Below the pieces are notes generated by a model. That model saw only the letters and a list, made by a program, of their open reading frames with translations, was not told the origin of the DNA and searched no databases. A program made the translations under genes and the position numbers. DNA of 64,000 bases from DSOI01 sp041394885 (GTDB taxonomy: Bacteria; Acidobacteriota; Terriglobia; Bryobacterales; Bryobacteraceae), in NCBI GenBank assembly GCA_041394885.1, contig JAWKHI010000002.1, positions 62,001 through 126,000 on the forward strand, given 5' to 3'. The first letter of the stretch is position 1; each line of letters begins with the position of its first letter. Shown here in pieces: positions 15,922-25,283 of this stretch.

Positions 15922-16332
15922 ATGCAGACGATCGTGATCGCATCCGGAGACAGCCGGCGAGGCGATGAGGGGGTCGCCCACCGCGTATTGGAGTTGTTAG
16001 GGGCCGAGCCCAACGTATTCGTACACGATGTACCGAAGCTGAACGCTGGATTGGCGGAGGAGATCGGGAGGGCGGAGGATGTGATGTTCATCGATGCTTC
16101 GAAGGAACTGGGCGATCCGTGGGTGGAGCCGGCGCGGGGTGCGTCGGATACCGCCGAGATTGTGGATTTGGCGCGGTCAAATTTCTCATTCCGGGGCAAT
16201 GCCTACGTATGCCACGTGCCTGGGCTTGATTTCAGCGAAGGGACGCGGTTGACGGCATACGCGGAGGCGCGGGCGCGCAAGGCGGTGGATCTGGTAAAGC
16301 GATTTCTTTCAGCGGTGGCGCAGCCGGTTTGA
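15922..16332 (+). CDS. Hydrogenase maturation protease-like protein (HyaD/HupD family)
   Basis: 136 residues with the family start IVIASGDSRRGDEGVAHRVLELL, corresponding to the GNxxxxDDGxG nickel-site motif (here Asp-Glu), then FVHDVPKL and DVMFIDAS, where the second acidic metal ligand is expected. True members cut the C-terminus of NiFe-hydrogenase large subunits. AGGAG precedes ATG 15922. No hydrogenase gene is in the window, so it may process a distant hydrogenase or have another substrate. The lysR gene ends 79 nt upstream. Confidence 0.7.
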   Translation: MQTIVIASGDSRRGDEGVAHRVLELLGAEPNVFVHDVPKLNAGLAEEIGRAEDVMFIDASKELGDPWVEPARGASDTAEIVDLARSNFSFRGNAYVCHVPGLDFSEGTRLTAYAEARARKAVDLVKRFLSAVAQPV

Positions 16333-16386
16333 GGGTTTGCGGGGTGCGGGCCAAACTGCTGATTCCGTACGTGCTAATTTGAATTT

Positions 16387-17692
16387 GTGAGAGACATTTG
16401 CGTTGTTGGTGTAGGCTATGTGGGCCTTGTGAGCGGCACCTGTTTCGCTGATTTGGGCAACAGGGTAGTCGGGATCGACATCAACGAAGAAAAAATTGCC
16501 AAGCTGAATGAGGGAATGCTCCCGATTTACGAGCCTGGGCTCGAGGAGATGGTCCGGCGGAATGTGAGCGGAGGCCGGCTCCGGTTCACGACGTCGTACG
16601 CCGAGGCTCTGAAGGACGCCGAAATCGCGATCATCGCGGTGGGAACGCCGGAGGGGGTGGACGGCGAGGCTGATCTCCAATACGTGCGCAAGGCCGCCGA
16701 GGCGATTGCGGAGAACATGACGCGGCCGCTGGTGATCGTGAACAAGTCCACCGTGCCGGTGGGCACCGGCGATTGGGTGGCGGATATCGTGCGGGGGAAG
16801 CGGGGCGGGGAGGTGCCGTTCAGCGTGGTGTCTTGCCCGGGTTCCTGCGAGAGGGGGCAGCGATCAGGACTTCATGAATCCGGCGCGCATCGTGTTGGGT
16901 TCGATGGATAAAGACGCTGCGCACAAGGTGGCGGATCTGCATCTGGCATTGCGCGCGCCGATCGTGGTGACCGATTTGCGGACGGCGGAGATGATCAAGT
17001 ACGCTTCAAACGCGTTTCTGGCAACCAAGATTTCCTTCATCAACGAGATTGCCAACATCTGCGAGGCGCTGGGGGCCGATGTAAAAGAAGTGGCCGCGGG
17101 CATGGGGTACGATCCGCGGATCGGGCGGTCTTTTCTCGACGCCGGTCTGGGGTATGGCGGATCGTGCTTTCCGAAAGATGTGAAGGCGCTGGCCTACATG
17201 GCGAACGTGCAGGGCAAGCATCCGCAACTGCTGCAAACGGTGATGGAGATCAACAAGCATCAGCGCCGGCTGGTGATGCTGAAACTACGGGAGCTGATGG
17301 GGCCTAACTTGAGCGGGAAGCGCGTGGGCTTGTTGGGGCTTGCGTTCAAGCCCAACACCGACGATATGCGGGACGCGCCCGCGCTCGAGATTGCGCGGGC
17401 GGTGGTGGCGGCGGGCGGCGAGGTGTGCGGGTACGATCCGGTTTCGATGGGCGTAGCGGCGCGGATGATGCCGCAACTGCAGTTGTGCGCCGATGCGTAT
17501 GAAGTGGCCCGCGGGGCCGACGCGTTGGTGCTGTGCACGGACTGGAACGAGTTCAAGCAGTTGGATCTGACGCGCGTGCGGGAGTCCATGCGCGGGGCGG
17601 CGATGGTGGACGGGCGGAACTTGTACGAGCCCGAGCGGATGGCGGAGATGGGGTTCGTGTATCGGGGGATTGGCCGCGGATACGGAAGCTGA
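16387..17692 (+). pseudogene. ugd: UDP-glucose 6-dehydrogenase, interrupted by two frameshifts
   Basis: The family oxidises UDP-glucose to UDP-glucuronate for capsule and exopolysaccharide. The first frame (GTG 16387 to about 16840) has the NAD fold VVGVGYVGLVSGTCFADLG and VNKSTVPVGTGD. The last frame (about 16867-17692) has MNPARIVLGS, KYASNAFLATKISFINE, the catalytic-Cys motif GGSCFPKD and LGLAFKPNTDDMRDAP. Between them FLREGAAI is read in the third frame, so two single-base deletions, near 16841 and 16866, break the expected NPEFLREG...QDFMNP segment. The adjacent Asn of SNP is also Cys. All catalytic parts are otherwise intact, so this is either a recent pseudogene or sequencing indels. 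Confidence 0.88.
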
Positions 17693-17757
17693 ACGGCCCC
17701 TGTTGAGCGTTTTCGTTTTCACGGTGTGCGACGCAACTATCGTGTAGAATTGCGTCC

Positions 17758-20745
17758 ATGAAAAAGAGTTTCCTTTTCCTGCTTGCGTTGACACCATGCA
17801 CGGTGTGGGCCGAGGATTTCGGAGTGCGGCTGATCCTGGGCGGGACCGACGCGTCTTCCAAGCCGTGGGACGGGTCGCTCACGGTTCGGGGCGGCGGGAG
17901 CGTTCGGACCCTCGAAGGTTGGCGGTTCGCCGACACCGATGCGATCGTGTCGAAGGAAAGCTGGAAATGCGCTTCGCGGCGGATGCGGGTGCGGGGGGCC
18001 AACGCGAACCGGGCGCCGATGGTGGGAAACGGCGTGGTGGCGCAGTTGACCGGCGTGAGCAACCAGACGGTGCTCGAAGTTCGGACCGCGCAGGGCGACT
18101 TCACCGTGCGGCTGGGCGATATCCCGTATGGCAAGCCGGCGATGGCAATGGACGGCCGGGTTTACGTGGATCGTATTCCGGCCACCGAAGCGATCCTTGA
18201 ATCGGACCAGGAGCAGGATTATCCCGCGGCGGCCACGTCATCGACGGGCGAGGTGTGGCTCGCGTGGCTCGAGTTCCGGCATCATCCCGAGCACAACCGG
18301 CTGCGGGCGAACTTCACGAGCGAGCCGGCGAACTTTGACGAGCGCACGCTGCCGGCGGGCGGCGATCAGGTATTTGCGCGGAAGTGGGCCAACGGGGAGT
18401 GGTCCGCACCGGTGGCCGTGAGTGAGCCGGGCAAGGATCTTTACCGGCCTGCGATCGCGGTGGACGGAGGCGGCCGCGCTTGGGTGTTTTGGAGCGAGAA
18501 CGCCAACTATGGTCCCTTCACGGGGAATCAGCCGGGCGCGGTGGCGGACTTCGACTTGTGGGCGCGTCCGGTGGAAGGATCGGCGGCGGGGGCCCCGATT
18601 CGGATTTCCAAGGCGGCCGGGTCCGACGTGTTTCCAGCGGCGGCCACCGATTCGGCGGGCCGGGTATGGGTGACATGGCAGGGCTGGCGGGACGGGCGGG
18701 CGCGCATATTCGTGTCGTCGCAGAAGGAGGGCGGTGGCGGGTTCTCGGCGCCGATGGAGGTGGCGGCATCGAAGGCGAACGAATGGAATCCTTCGATTGC
18801 GGCGGGGGCGGGCGGCCGGATGACGATCGCGTGGGACACGTATCGCAACGGCAGCTACGACGTGATGATGCGGACGCTCACCAATGGGCGATGGGGCAGG
18901 GAAATGCCAGCGGCCGCGACGGCGCGTTACGAAGCGCACCCGTCGATCAGCTATGCGCCAGACGGACGGTTGTGGCTGGCATTCGAGGAGGGCTCCGAGC
19001 TGTGGGGCAAGGACTGGGGAGCGGATGAGAGTTCCGGCGTGTCGCTTTATCAGGGCCGCGCGGTGCGCGTGCGCGCGTTCGAGCCGGACGGCAAGATGTT
19101 GGACGCGGTGAGCGACGTGGGCAGCGTTCTGCCGGGGCCGGCCAATGCTCACGTGGAGAAGGCGGGCTTGCAGGCGGATTCGACCGATTGGTTTGCGCCG
19201 CAGCCGGACCGGTGGAAGAACCGGCCGCGGTCAGGCCCGACGCAGGGATTCGGCGCGGTGAAAAATAGCTATCCGCGGCTGTTGGTGGATGCGAGCGGAC
19301 GGGTATGGCTGGCGGTGCGGAGCAGCCACCCCACGTGGTGGAATACGCTCGGAACCGTGTGGTCGGAATACGTGACCAGCTACGCCGGGGGATCGTGGAC
19401 CGGCGCGGCGTTCCTCGCCCATAGCGACGCGGTGCTGGACAACCGGCCGGCGCTGGCGTCGCCCAAAGCGGGCACGCTGATGATCATGGGATCGAGCGAT
19501 GGGCGGCGGGAGTCGGAGTTGGGGCGCGGCCGTGGCGGGCGCCGCCGCGGGCAGCAGGATCCTTACGATTTCGACCTGTATGCGCATACAGTGGTGATGG
19601 GTCCGGCCGCGGAGGCGGCGCGGACGGGACCGTCGAGCGCGGCGATGCCGGCGGGCCGCGCGCCGGACGCGGCCGAGCAGTTGCAAGTGTCGGCGATGCG
19701 CGCGGCCAGGATCGAGGGCAAGTACCGGATTGCGCGTGGGGAGTTCCACCGGCACAGCGAGGTATCGGGCGACGGCGGTGGCGATGGATCCCTGCTCGAC
19801 CAGTGGCGGTACGCGCTCGACGCGTCCTATATGGACTGGGTGGGTTGCTGCGATCACGACAACGGTGGAGGCCGCGAGTACACCTGGTGGACCGCGCAAA
19901 AGCTGACCGACGTTTTCTACAGCCCGGGCCGCTTCGTGCCCATGTTCAGCTATGAGCGGAGCGTTCGGTATCCGGAGGGGCACCGGAACGTGATCTTCGC
20001 GCAGCGCAACGTCCGGACGCTGCCGCGGCTTCCCATCACCGGCCGTGACAAGGTGGTGAAGGCTCCCGACACGCAGATGCTCTACCGGTATTTGAAGCAA
20101 TTCAACGGCATCGTGGCGATGCATACGTCCGGGACCAACATGGGAACCGACTGGCGCGACAACGATCCGTTGACCGAACCGGTGGTGGAGATCTATCAGG
20201 GCGAACGCCAGAACTACGAGATGCCGGGCGCTCCGCGCACCAACAGCGCCGGCGACAGCATCGGCGGCTGGGAGCCGAAGGGGTTCGTGAATCTGGCGCT
20301 GGACATGGGATACAAGCTGGCGTTCGAAGCCAGTTCCGATCACATCTCGACGCACATGAGCTACAGCAACGTCCTGACCACGGATCTGACGCGTGGGGCG
20401 CTGCTCGACGCATTTCAGAAGCGCCATGTCTACGGGGCCACCGACAACATCCTGGCTGAGTTCAGCAGCGGGGGCCACATCATGGGCGATGAGTTCACGA
20501 CGGTTTCCAAGCCCGAGTTCAAGGTGAAGCTGGCGGGCACGGCGCCGTTCGCGCGGGTGCACGTGATCAAAGACGGAAAGTACGCCTATGTGACGAAGCC
20601 GAATGCGGCGAAGGTGAGCTTTTCGTGGCGCGACAGCGAGCCGGTGGCGGGAAAAGTAAGCTACTACTACGTGCGCGGAGAGCAGGCCGATGGGGAAGTG
20701 GTTTGGGTGAGCCCGATGTGGGTGACTTACAAGGAGAAGAATTGA
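17758..20745 (+). CDS. Large secreted DUF3604 protein with N-terminal propeller-like region
   Basis: 995 residues with a signal peptide (MKKSFLFLLALTPCTVWA). Residues about 130-600 contain recurring strands of type AAATDSAGRVWVTWQGWRDG and PAIAVDGGGRAWVFWSE, as in BNR/sialidase-type beta-propellers. The C-terminal 350 residues match DUF3604, which has a PHP-like metal-binding layout: RGEFHRHSEVSGDG, GCCDHDNGGG, GIVAMHTSG, FEASSDHISTHMSY. Metal-dependent hydrolysis of an extracellular ester is possible but unproven. TAGAAT ends 7 nt before ATG and no ribosome site is visible, suggesting a leaderless message. Confidence 0.82.
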   Translation: MKKSFLFLLALTPCTVWAEDFGVRLILGGTDASSKPWDGSLTVRGGGSVRTLEGWRFADTDAIVSKESWKCASRRMRVRGANANRAPMVGNGVVAQLTGVSNQTVLEVRTAQGDFTVRLGDIPYGKPAMAMDGRVYVDRIPATEAILESDQEQDYPAAATSSTGEVWLAWLEFRHHPEHNRLRANFTSEPANFDERTLPAGGDQVFARKWANGEWSAPVAVSEPGKDLYRPAIAVDGGGRAWVFWSENANYGPFTGNQPGAVADFDLWARPVEGSAAGAPIRISKAAGSDVFPAAATDSAGRVWVTWQGWRDGRARIFVSSQKEGGGGFSAPMEVAASKANEWNPSIAAGAGGRMTIAWDTYRNGSYDVMMRTLTNGRWGREMPAAATARYEAHPSISYAPDGRLWLAFEEGSELWGKDWGADESSGVSLYQGRAVRVRAFEPDGKMLDAVSDVGSVLPGPANAHVEKAGLQADSTDWFAPQPDRWKNRPRSGPTQGFGAVKNSYPRLLVDASGRVWLAVRSSHPTWWNTLGTVWSEYVTSYAGGSWTGAAFLAHSDAVLDNRPALASPKAGTLMIMGSSDGRRESELGRGRGGRRRGQQDPYDFDLYAHTVVMGPAAEAARTGPSSAAMPAGRAPDAAEQLQVSAMRAARIEGKYRIARGEFHRHSEVSGDGGGDGSLLDQWRYALDASYMDWVGCCDHDNGGGREYTWWTAQKLTDVFYSPGRFVPMFSYERSVRYPEGHRNVIFAQRNVRTLPRLPITGRDKVVKAPDTQMLYRYLKQFNGIVAMHTSGTNMGTDWRDNDPLTEPVVEIYQGERQNYEMPGAPRTNSAGDSIGGWEPKGFVNLALDMGYKLAFEASSDHISTHMSYSNVLTTDLTRGALLDAFQKRHVYGATDNILAEFSSGGHIMGDEFTTVSKPEFKVKLAGTAPFARVHVIKDGKYAYVTKPNAAKVSFSWRDSEPVAGKVSYYYVRGEQADGEVVWVSPMWVTYKEKN

Positions 20746-20800
20746 GGTTGGCCAGTGGCCGATAGCGGACTGCATGGTCCGCCATCGGCCACCCGGGTTG

Positions 20801-23800
20801 TTAGAACGACACTTTCAAGCCGAATTGCATGATGCGCATCGGCGTTTGGATGGAACGGATCTCGCCGTTGCGGGAGCCATCCGGGATGAGCTGGTTCAGG
20901 TTGGAGAAGCTGATGCCGCCCGGATTGCCGAACCAGGGTGTGTTGAAGAAGTTGAACGCCTCCCAGCGGAACTGGATGCGAACGTCTTCTGTCACGGCGA
21001 AGTTTTTGTACATCGAGAAGTCGATGTTCTTCTGTCCGGGACCGCGGAGGGCGTTGTAGCCATTGTTCCCGATGCGGCAGAGATCGGGGCGCGAGGGAAC
21101 GCGGCACGTGACGCGCTGATACGCCTGCGGGTTGTACCAGAGCTTGCGGGTCGGGTTGCTCAACTCCGGATTCCCAATGACGTCCGGACGAACCGATCCG
21201 TTGGGGAAGGCGAGGTCGGAAGCAGACTGCCCGATGTTGATCGGGAAGCCCGAAGAGAAAGAGATGATGCCGTTGGCCTGCCAGCCGCCGAGCACCCATT
21301 TCGCCGGCCCGGTCATATTGCGGCCGGGAAGTTCATAGACGAAATTCGATATCAAGCGTTGGGTCTGGTCGAAATTGAACACGCCACGGGATCCGCGCCG
21401 GTCGCGAGGATTGGAAAGCTGAGCGCCTTCCTGCCCGCCATTCTCGCCGTCGCCGTGGGCTTTTGCGTAGGTGTAGGAGGTCCCGAAGGTGAGACCGTGC
21501 GTGGCGCGGGTTTCGAACTTGGCCTGTAAGCCGTGATAGAACGATTCGCCGAACGAGTCAATGTAGCGGATGCGGCCCACGCCCTGGACGCCCAATTGCG
21601 GATTGGCGGCGTCGTAGAATTCCGGGTACGGCCGGTTTTGCTGCAGGAAGGTGGCCGCCGGCTGAATGGGATCGTTCCAGTTGGCGACGCTGTTGCCGAT
21701 GTGAGAGCCCTTGCTGCCGGCGTAGCCGATGGTCAAGGCGCTGTTCCAAGGCAGTTCGCGCTGGATGTCGAAGCTCCACTTCCAAACGTCGCCGTCGACG
21801 TAGTCTGGCGGAAGGTACAGCACGTCGATGGGCCGGACGACGCGTTGTCCGGCGGTGCGGGTGAGGAAGGGATCGTCGAGGGTCAATTGGTTGGTGCCCG
21901 GGGCGTAGCGTTGGGTCACCACCGGATAGCTGTTTCCATCGGAGCCGTTGATCTGGAGCGTCTGCCCTCGGGTCATCGACGTGAGATAGACCTGGCTGCC
22001 GGCTTTCGGCGGCATGAGATTGAAAATGGTCCAGGTGTTGACGTGGTTGATGTTGTCGAACCAGCCGACGCCGGTCCGGATGACCCACTTGTCGGTGGGC
22101 CGGAAGGCGATTCCGATGCGGGGCATCATGAACCGGACCGAGCGCTGCTTGGCCAGCTTGACGCCGCCGCTTTCGTCAACGCGCTCCGGGAAGACGTCGG
22201 GAATGACGGTTCCGTCCGGCTTGGTGAATCCGGTGCCGCGGCCGATGTCGGTGCCGAGGCCAGGGATATCCAGAGTGCGCCAGAGCCCTTTGATATCGCG
22301 GGGGAAGCCGTTGTAGTCGAAGCGGAGACCGAGGTTGACGGTGAGGCGGGAAGTGACCTTCCAGTCATCGTTGATGTAGGCGCCGAAACGGTTGGCGCGG
22401 GGATAGGTCAAGGGCAGGCCTTCCGGAGTCTGCGTGGTGGATGGGCGTCCCATCAGGAAACACGCGAGGGCGTAGCCGCAGGTGTTGCCCGAGAAGCCCA
22501 GCAAGCCCTCTTCGAGATTGGCGGCGCCGCGTTCCATGGAGATCCGATAGACTTCGGCGCCCATCTTCAGGTTGTGGCGGCCGCGGAACAGGGACACATG
22601 GTCACCGATCTGGATGGTATCCATGTTGTCGAAGCCGTTGCCGTTGGTGAGTTCCTGGAGAGTGAACGGGAGTCCGGTGAATCTGGGGATGCCGTGCTCG
22701 CGAGGAGTCAACTTGCGGTTCCCGTCGGAGGGGACGACGAACTCACCGACGCCGAGCGCGTTCTGGTCAAACGAAGTGTTGTCGGTGCGGGGATTGGAAG
22801 TGAGGTCGTCGGAGATATTGAAGCCGACTCGCAACTCGTTGATCATCTGCGGATTGAAGGTGTGGATCCATTGGGTGGCGAGGTTGCTGACCTTGGAGTT
22901 CACGAACACGGGGAGGTTGGGATTGATGTTGAGACGGCTGAGATCGGAGCGGTCCCAGGCCAGGCGCGCGAAGACACGGTCATTGTCGGAGAAGTTGTGG
23001 TCCACGCGGGCGAAGTAGGTGTTGACGTTGACGGGCTGGGAGACCGCGGCGCGTGCGGTGAAGTCGAGCGGGTCTTGTTGAACGAACTGCGCTTTGGGCA
23101 CGAACGTGTTTAGGACGTTCAAGGCTCCGGGATGGAGTTGGGAGCGCGGAATGGTGTTGTTGGGCAGGGGGACGCCGGTGACGGGGTCATAAATGATGGT
23201 GGGCCGGACAAAGCGGTTGTTGGCGGTGTAGCCGGCCTGGAGGCGGGAGAAGTTGCCTTCGCGGAACTCGTCCAGGGGCCAGACCGCGGTCTGCAACTGG
23301 CCTTGCCGCGTCCGGCGTGCTTCGTAGTTGAACGCCCAGAAGGTCTTGTTGCGGCCGTTGTAGACCTTGGGGATCATGACAGGTCCGCTAAGGACGAACC
23401 CGAACTGGTTCTGGCGGAGGGTGTTCTTCTTCAAGCGCTCGGTGCCGGCTGCGCGCTCGAAGTTCAGGAAGTAGTTCTCCGCGTCAAAGACATCGTTGCG
23501 GAGGAAGTTGAAGAACGTGCCGTGGAGGCGGTTGGTTCCACTCTTCATAGTGATGGAAACCTGCGCGCCACCGCCGAAGCCGTACTCGGCCGAGTAGGCG
23601 TTGGTCTGGATCTTGAATTCCTCAATGGCTTCGATGGAGGGAACGAAGTTGGTGATGTGGATGCGGGGATCCTTGGCGTCGACACCGTCGAGGGAGACCA
23701 CCTGGTGGATCTCACGTTGCCCGTTGGCACTGACCGAGAAGCCTTGGCCTGGGATGGGGAAGCCGCTGGAGCCATCCGCCTTGCCGGTTCGGGCGCCGAA

Positions 23801-24274
23801 CTGAACGCCGGGAACGAGAACCGCGAGGTTCTGCATGTTCCGCCCGTTGAGAGGAAGTTCGACGATGCGGCGGTTTTCAATGACGCCGCCGGTAGTGGCG
23901 TTTTCCGTGTTGAGCAGGATGCCGGAGGCGGCGACTTCGATCACCTCCGAGACAGCGCCCACTTCGAGGGTGAAGTTGACGCGCACCTGAGCGGCGGTTT
24001 CCACGCGGATATTGCGGGCCTCCTCGGACTTGAAGCCCTGCATCTCCGCGCGGACGACATAGTTGCCCACGGGGACGAGCGGAAACGTGTAGTTTCCGGT
24101 CGGGTTGGTTTCCGCCGATCTGGCGATTCCAGTATCGACGTTGGTTACCGTGACTCGCGCCCCGGAGACGACAAGGCCCGACGTATCGGTTACGATGCCT
24201 TGAATCGACTGCGTGGTGGATTGCCCGAAAGCAGCGATAGCGGTTAGAAGGACGACTGCGAGTAAACGTGTCAT
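20801..24274 (-). CDS. TonB-dependent receptor-like outer-membrane protein (Oar type)
   Basis: 1157 residues. The signal peptide MTRLLAVVLLTAIAAFG is followed by a carboxypeptidase-regulatory-like beta-sandwich (QGIVTDTSGLVVSGARVTV, TNPTGNYTFPLVPVGNYVV; residues 25-105), a plug domain (VVSLDGVDAKDP, EFKIQTNAYSAEYGFGGGAQVS) and a long barrel ending in an aromatic residue (FGLKVSF). Acidobacteria carry many of these; cargo is usually oligosaccharide or peptide but cannot be told here. GGAG precedes ATG 24274. It converges with the DUF3604 gene with 55 bp between the stops. Confidence 0.92.
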   Translation of the reverse strand: MTRLLAVVLLTAIAAFGQSTTQSIQGIVTDTSGLVVSGARVTVTNVDTGIARSAETNPTGNYTFPLVPVGNYVVRAEMQGFKSEEARNIRVETAAQVRVNFTLEVGAVSEVIEVAASGILLNTENATTGGVIENRRIVELPLNGRNMQNLAVLVPGVQFGARTGKADGSSGFPIPGQGFSVSANGQREIHQVVSLDGVDAKDPRIHITNFVPSIEAIEEFKIQTNAYSAEYGFGGGAQVSITMKSGTNRLHGTFFNFLRNDVFDAENYFLNFERAAGTERLKKNTLRQNQFGFVLSGPVMIPKVYNGRNKTFWAFNYEARRTRQGQLQTAVWPLDEFREGNFSRLQAGYTANNRFVRPTIIYDPVTGVPLPNNTIPRSQLHPGALNVLNTFVPKAQFVQQDPLDFTARAAVSQPVNVNTYFARVDHNFSDNDRVFARLAWDRSDLSRLNINPNLPVFVNSKVSNLATQWIHTFNPQMINELRVGFNISDDLTSNPRTDNTSFDQNALGVGEFVVPSDGNRKLTPREHGIPRFTGLPFTLQELTNGNGFDNMDTIQIGDHVSLFRGRHNLKMGAEVYRISMERGAANLEEGLLGFSGNTCGYALACFLMGRPSTTQTPEGLPLTYPRANRFGAYINDDWKVTSRLTVNLGLRFDYNGFPRDIKGLWRTLDIPGLGTDIGRGTGFTKPDGTVIPDVFPERVDESGGVKLAKQRSVRFMMPRIGIAFRPTDKWVIRTGVGWFDNINHVNTWTIFNLMPPKAGSQVYLTSMTRGQTLQINGSDGNSYPVVTQRYAPGTNQLTLDDPFLTRTAGQRVVRPIDVLYLPPDYVDGDVWKWSFDIQRELPWNSALTIGYAGSKGSHIGNSVANWNDPIQPAATFLQQNRPYPEFYDAANPQLGVQGVGRIRYIDSFGESFYHGLQAKFETRATHGLTFGTSYTYAKAHGDGENGGQEGAQLSNPRDRRGSRGVFNFDQTQRLISNFVYELPGRNMTGPAKWVLGGWQANGIISFSSGFPINIGQSASDLAFPNGSVRPDVIGNPELSNPTRKLWYNPQAYQRVTCRVPSRPDLCRIGNNGYNALRGPGQKNIDFSMYKNFAVTEDVRIQFRWEAFNFFNTPWFGNPGGISFSNLNQLIPDGSRNGEIRSIQTPMRIMQFGLKVSF

Positions 24275-24464
24275 CTGCGACTCCTTACTGTTGTGCGACC
24301 TATTGCAAGATGGACTACGAAGCCTGAGCAGGTCTTAATCTGTGAGTAAAAGTGTAGCAGAATCTTAATGAAGACGGAAGTGGAGATCCACGCGGTGGGG
24401 GCCCGGCGTGACTCGCGGCGGCGGCGCTACAATAAAAGGTGGTTTTGTTTGGAGAGGCACAACG

Positions 24465-24749
24465 ATGTGGGTGAGAATCCGCCTTGGAAGAGGCACTCAG
24501 TTTCAACATCGGGAAGGCAAGAACCGCCCCCTGGCGCTGGCAGGCGCAGGGCTCTTGGCGCCTGCCGCCGTGATGGCCTTCATTCTCGCGCTATGGCGAT
24601 TGGCGGCGGACTTGTCGTTGACGTCCAACTTCGCCATCGCCGAAGGACCGCTGTCGCACTGGCATGTCTGGGTGCTGCTCGCGGCGATGCTGGCGATCGC
24701 GGCGATCAAGCTGAACCGCTACGGGCGGGGCGGAGATTCGCTGTTCTGA
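24465..24749 (+). CDS. Small two-helix membrane protein, unknown function
   Basis: 94 residues with a basic N-terminus and two hydrophobic helices (about residues 25-48, LALAGAGLLAPAAVMAFILALW, and 68-84, WVLLAAMLAIAAI) joined by a short polar loop. A GGAGAGG ribosome site lies before ATG 24465 and a TACAAT hexamer at 24428-24433 is a possible -10. It diverges from the TonB receptor gene and converges with ogt. I do not recognise a family; the topology and ribosome site make it a plausible real gene. Confidence 0.55.
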   Translation: MWVRIRLGRGTQFQHREGKNRPLALAGAGLLAPAAVMAFILALWRLAADLSLTSNFAIAEGPLSHWHVWVLLAAMLAIAAIKLNRYGRGGDSLF

Positions 24750-24770
24750 ACGCCGCCGGCGGCTGACGGC

Positions 24771-25283
24771 TTAGAGAAGCAGGGCGCCTTCGTGGCGGAG
24801 CAGCCAGTGCTTGCGATGCAGCCCGCCGGCGTAGCCGGTGAGCGTTCCATTCGCGCCAATCACACGATGACAGGGCTGGATGATGGCGACCGGGTTTTGT
24901 GAATTGGCGTGCCCGACCGCCCGCACGGCCGCCGGTTTGCCGATGAGCGTGGCCAGTTCCCCATAGGTGGCCGTGCGGGAGGCGGGAATGGTGCGTAAGG
25001 CCTGCCAGACAAGAGTCTGGAACGGAGTTCCCAGAGAGCGGACCGGAATCTCATCGACGGCGCCGCAGTCACCGGCGAAGTAGTCTTCCACCCGGCGGCG
25101 GAAATCGGATCTTGCTGTCGAAGGCACGAAACGGGTTGTCCCGAGGAGGCGCCGCATGCGGTCGTCGAAGCCCTCGAACTCGAGGGCGACCACGGCGCCG
25201 GCGGTGGAGGCGAGGAACAACTGGCCGAGGGGAGAGTCGAAGGTTTCGAGATCGAACTGCATTTTCGATTCTTCCGTTTTCAT
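24771..25283 (-). CDS. ogt: Methylated-DNA--protein-cysteine methyltransferase (Ogt)
   Basis: Suicide repair protein that moves alkyl groups from O6-alkylguanine to its own cysteine. The active site PCHRV has Cys138, preceded by the helix-turn-helix segment ATYGELATLIGKPAAVRAVG and the Asn hinge NPVAIIQ. It has 170 residues. ATG 25283 overlaps the stop of the ada-alkA fusion (ATGA) with GGAG upstream, so the two repair genes are coupled. Expression probably follows the methylated Ada part of its neighbour, as known for Ada regulons. Confidence 0.93.
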   Translation of the reverse strand: MKTEESKMQFDLETFDSPLGQLFLASTAGAVVALEFEGFDDRMRRLLGTTRFVPSTARSDFRRRVEDYFAGDCGAVDEIPVRSLGTPFQTLVWQALRTIPASRTATYGELATLIGKPAAVRAVGHANSQNPVAIIQPCHRVIGANGTLTGYAGGLHRKHWLLRHEGALLL

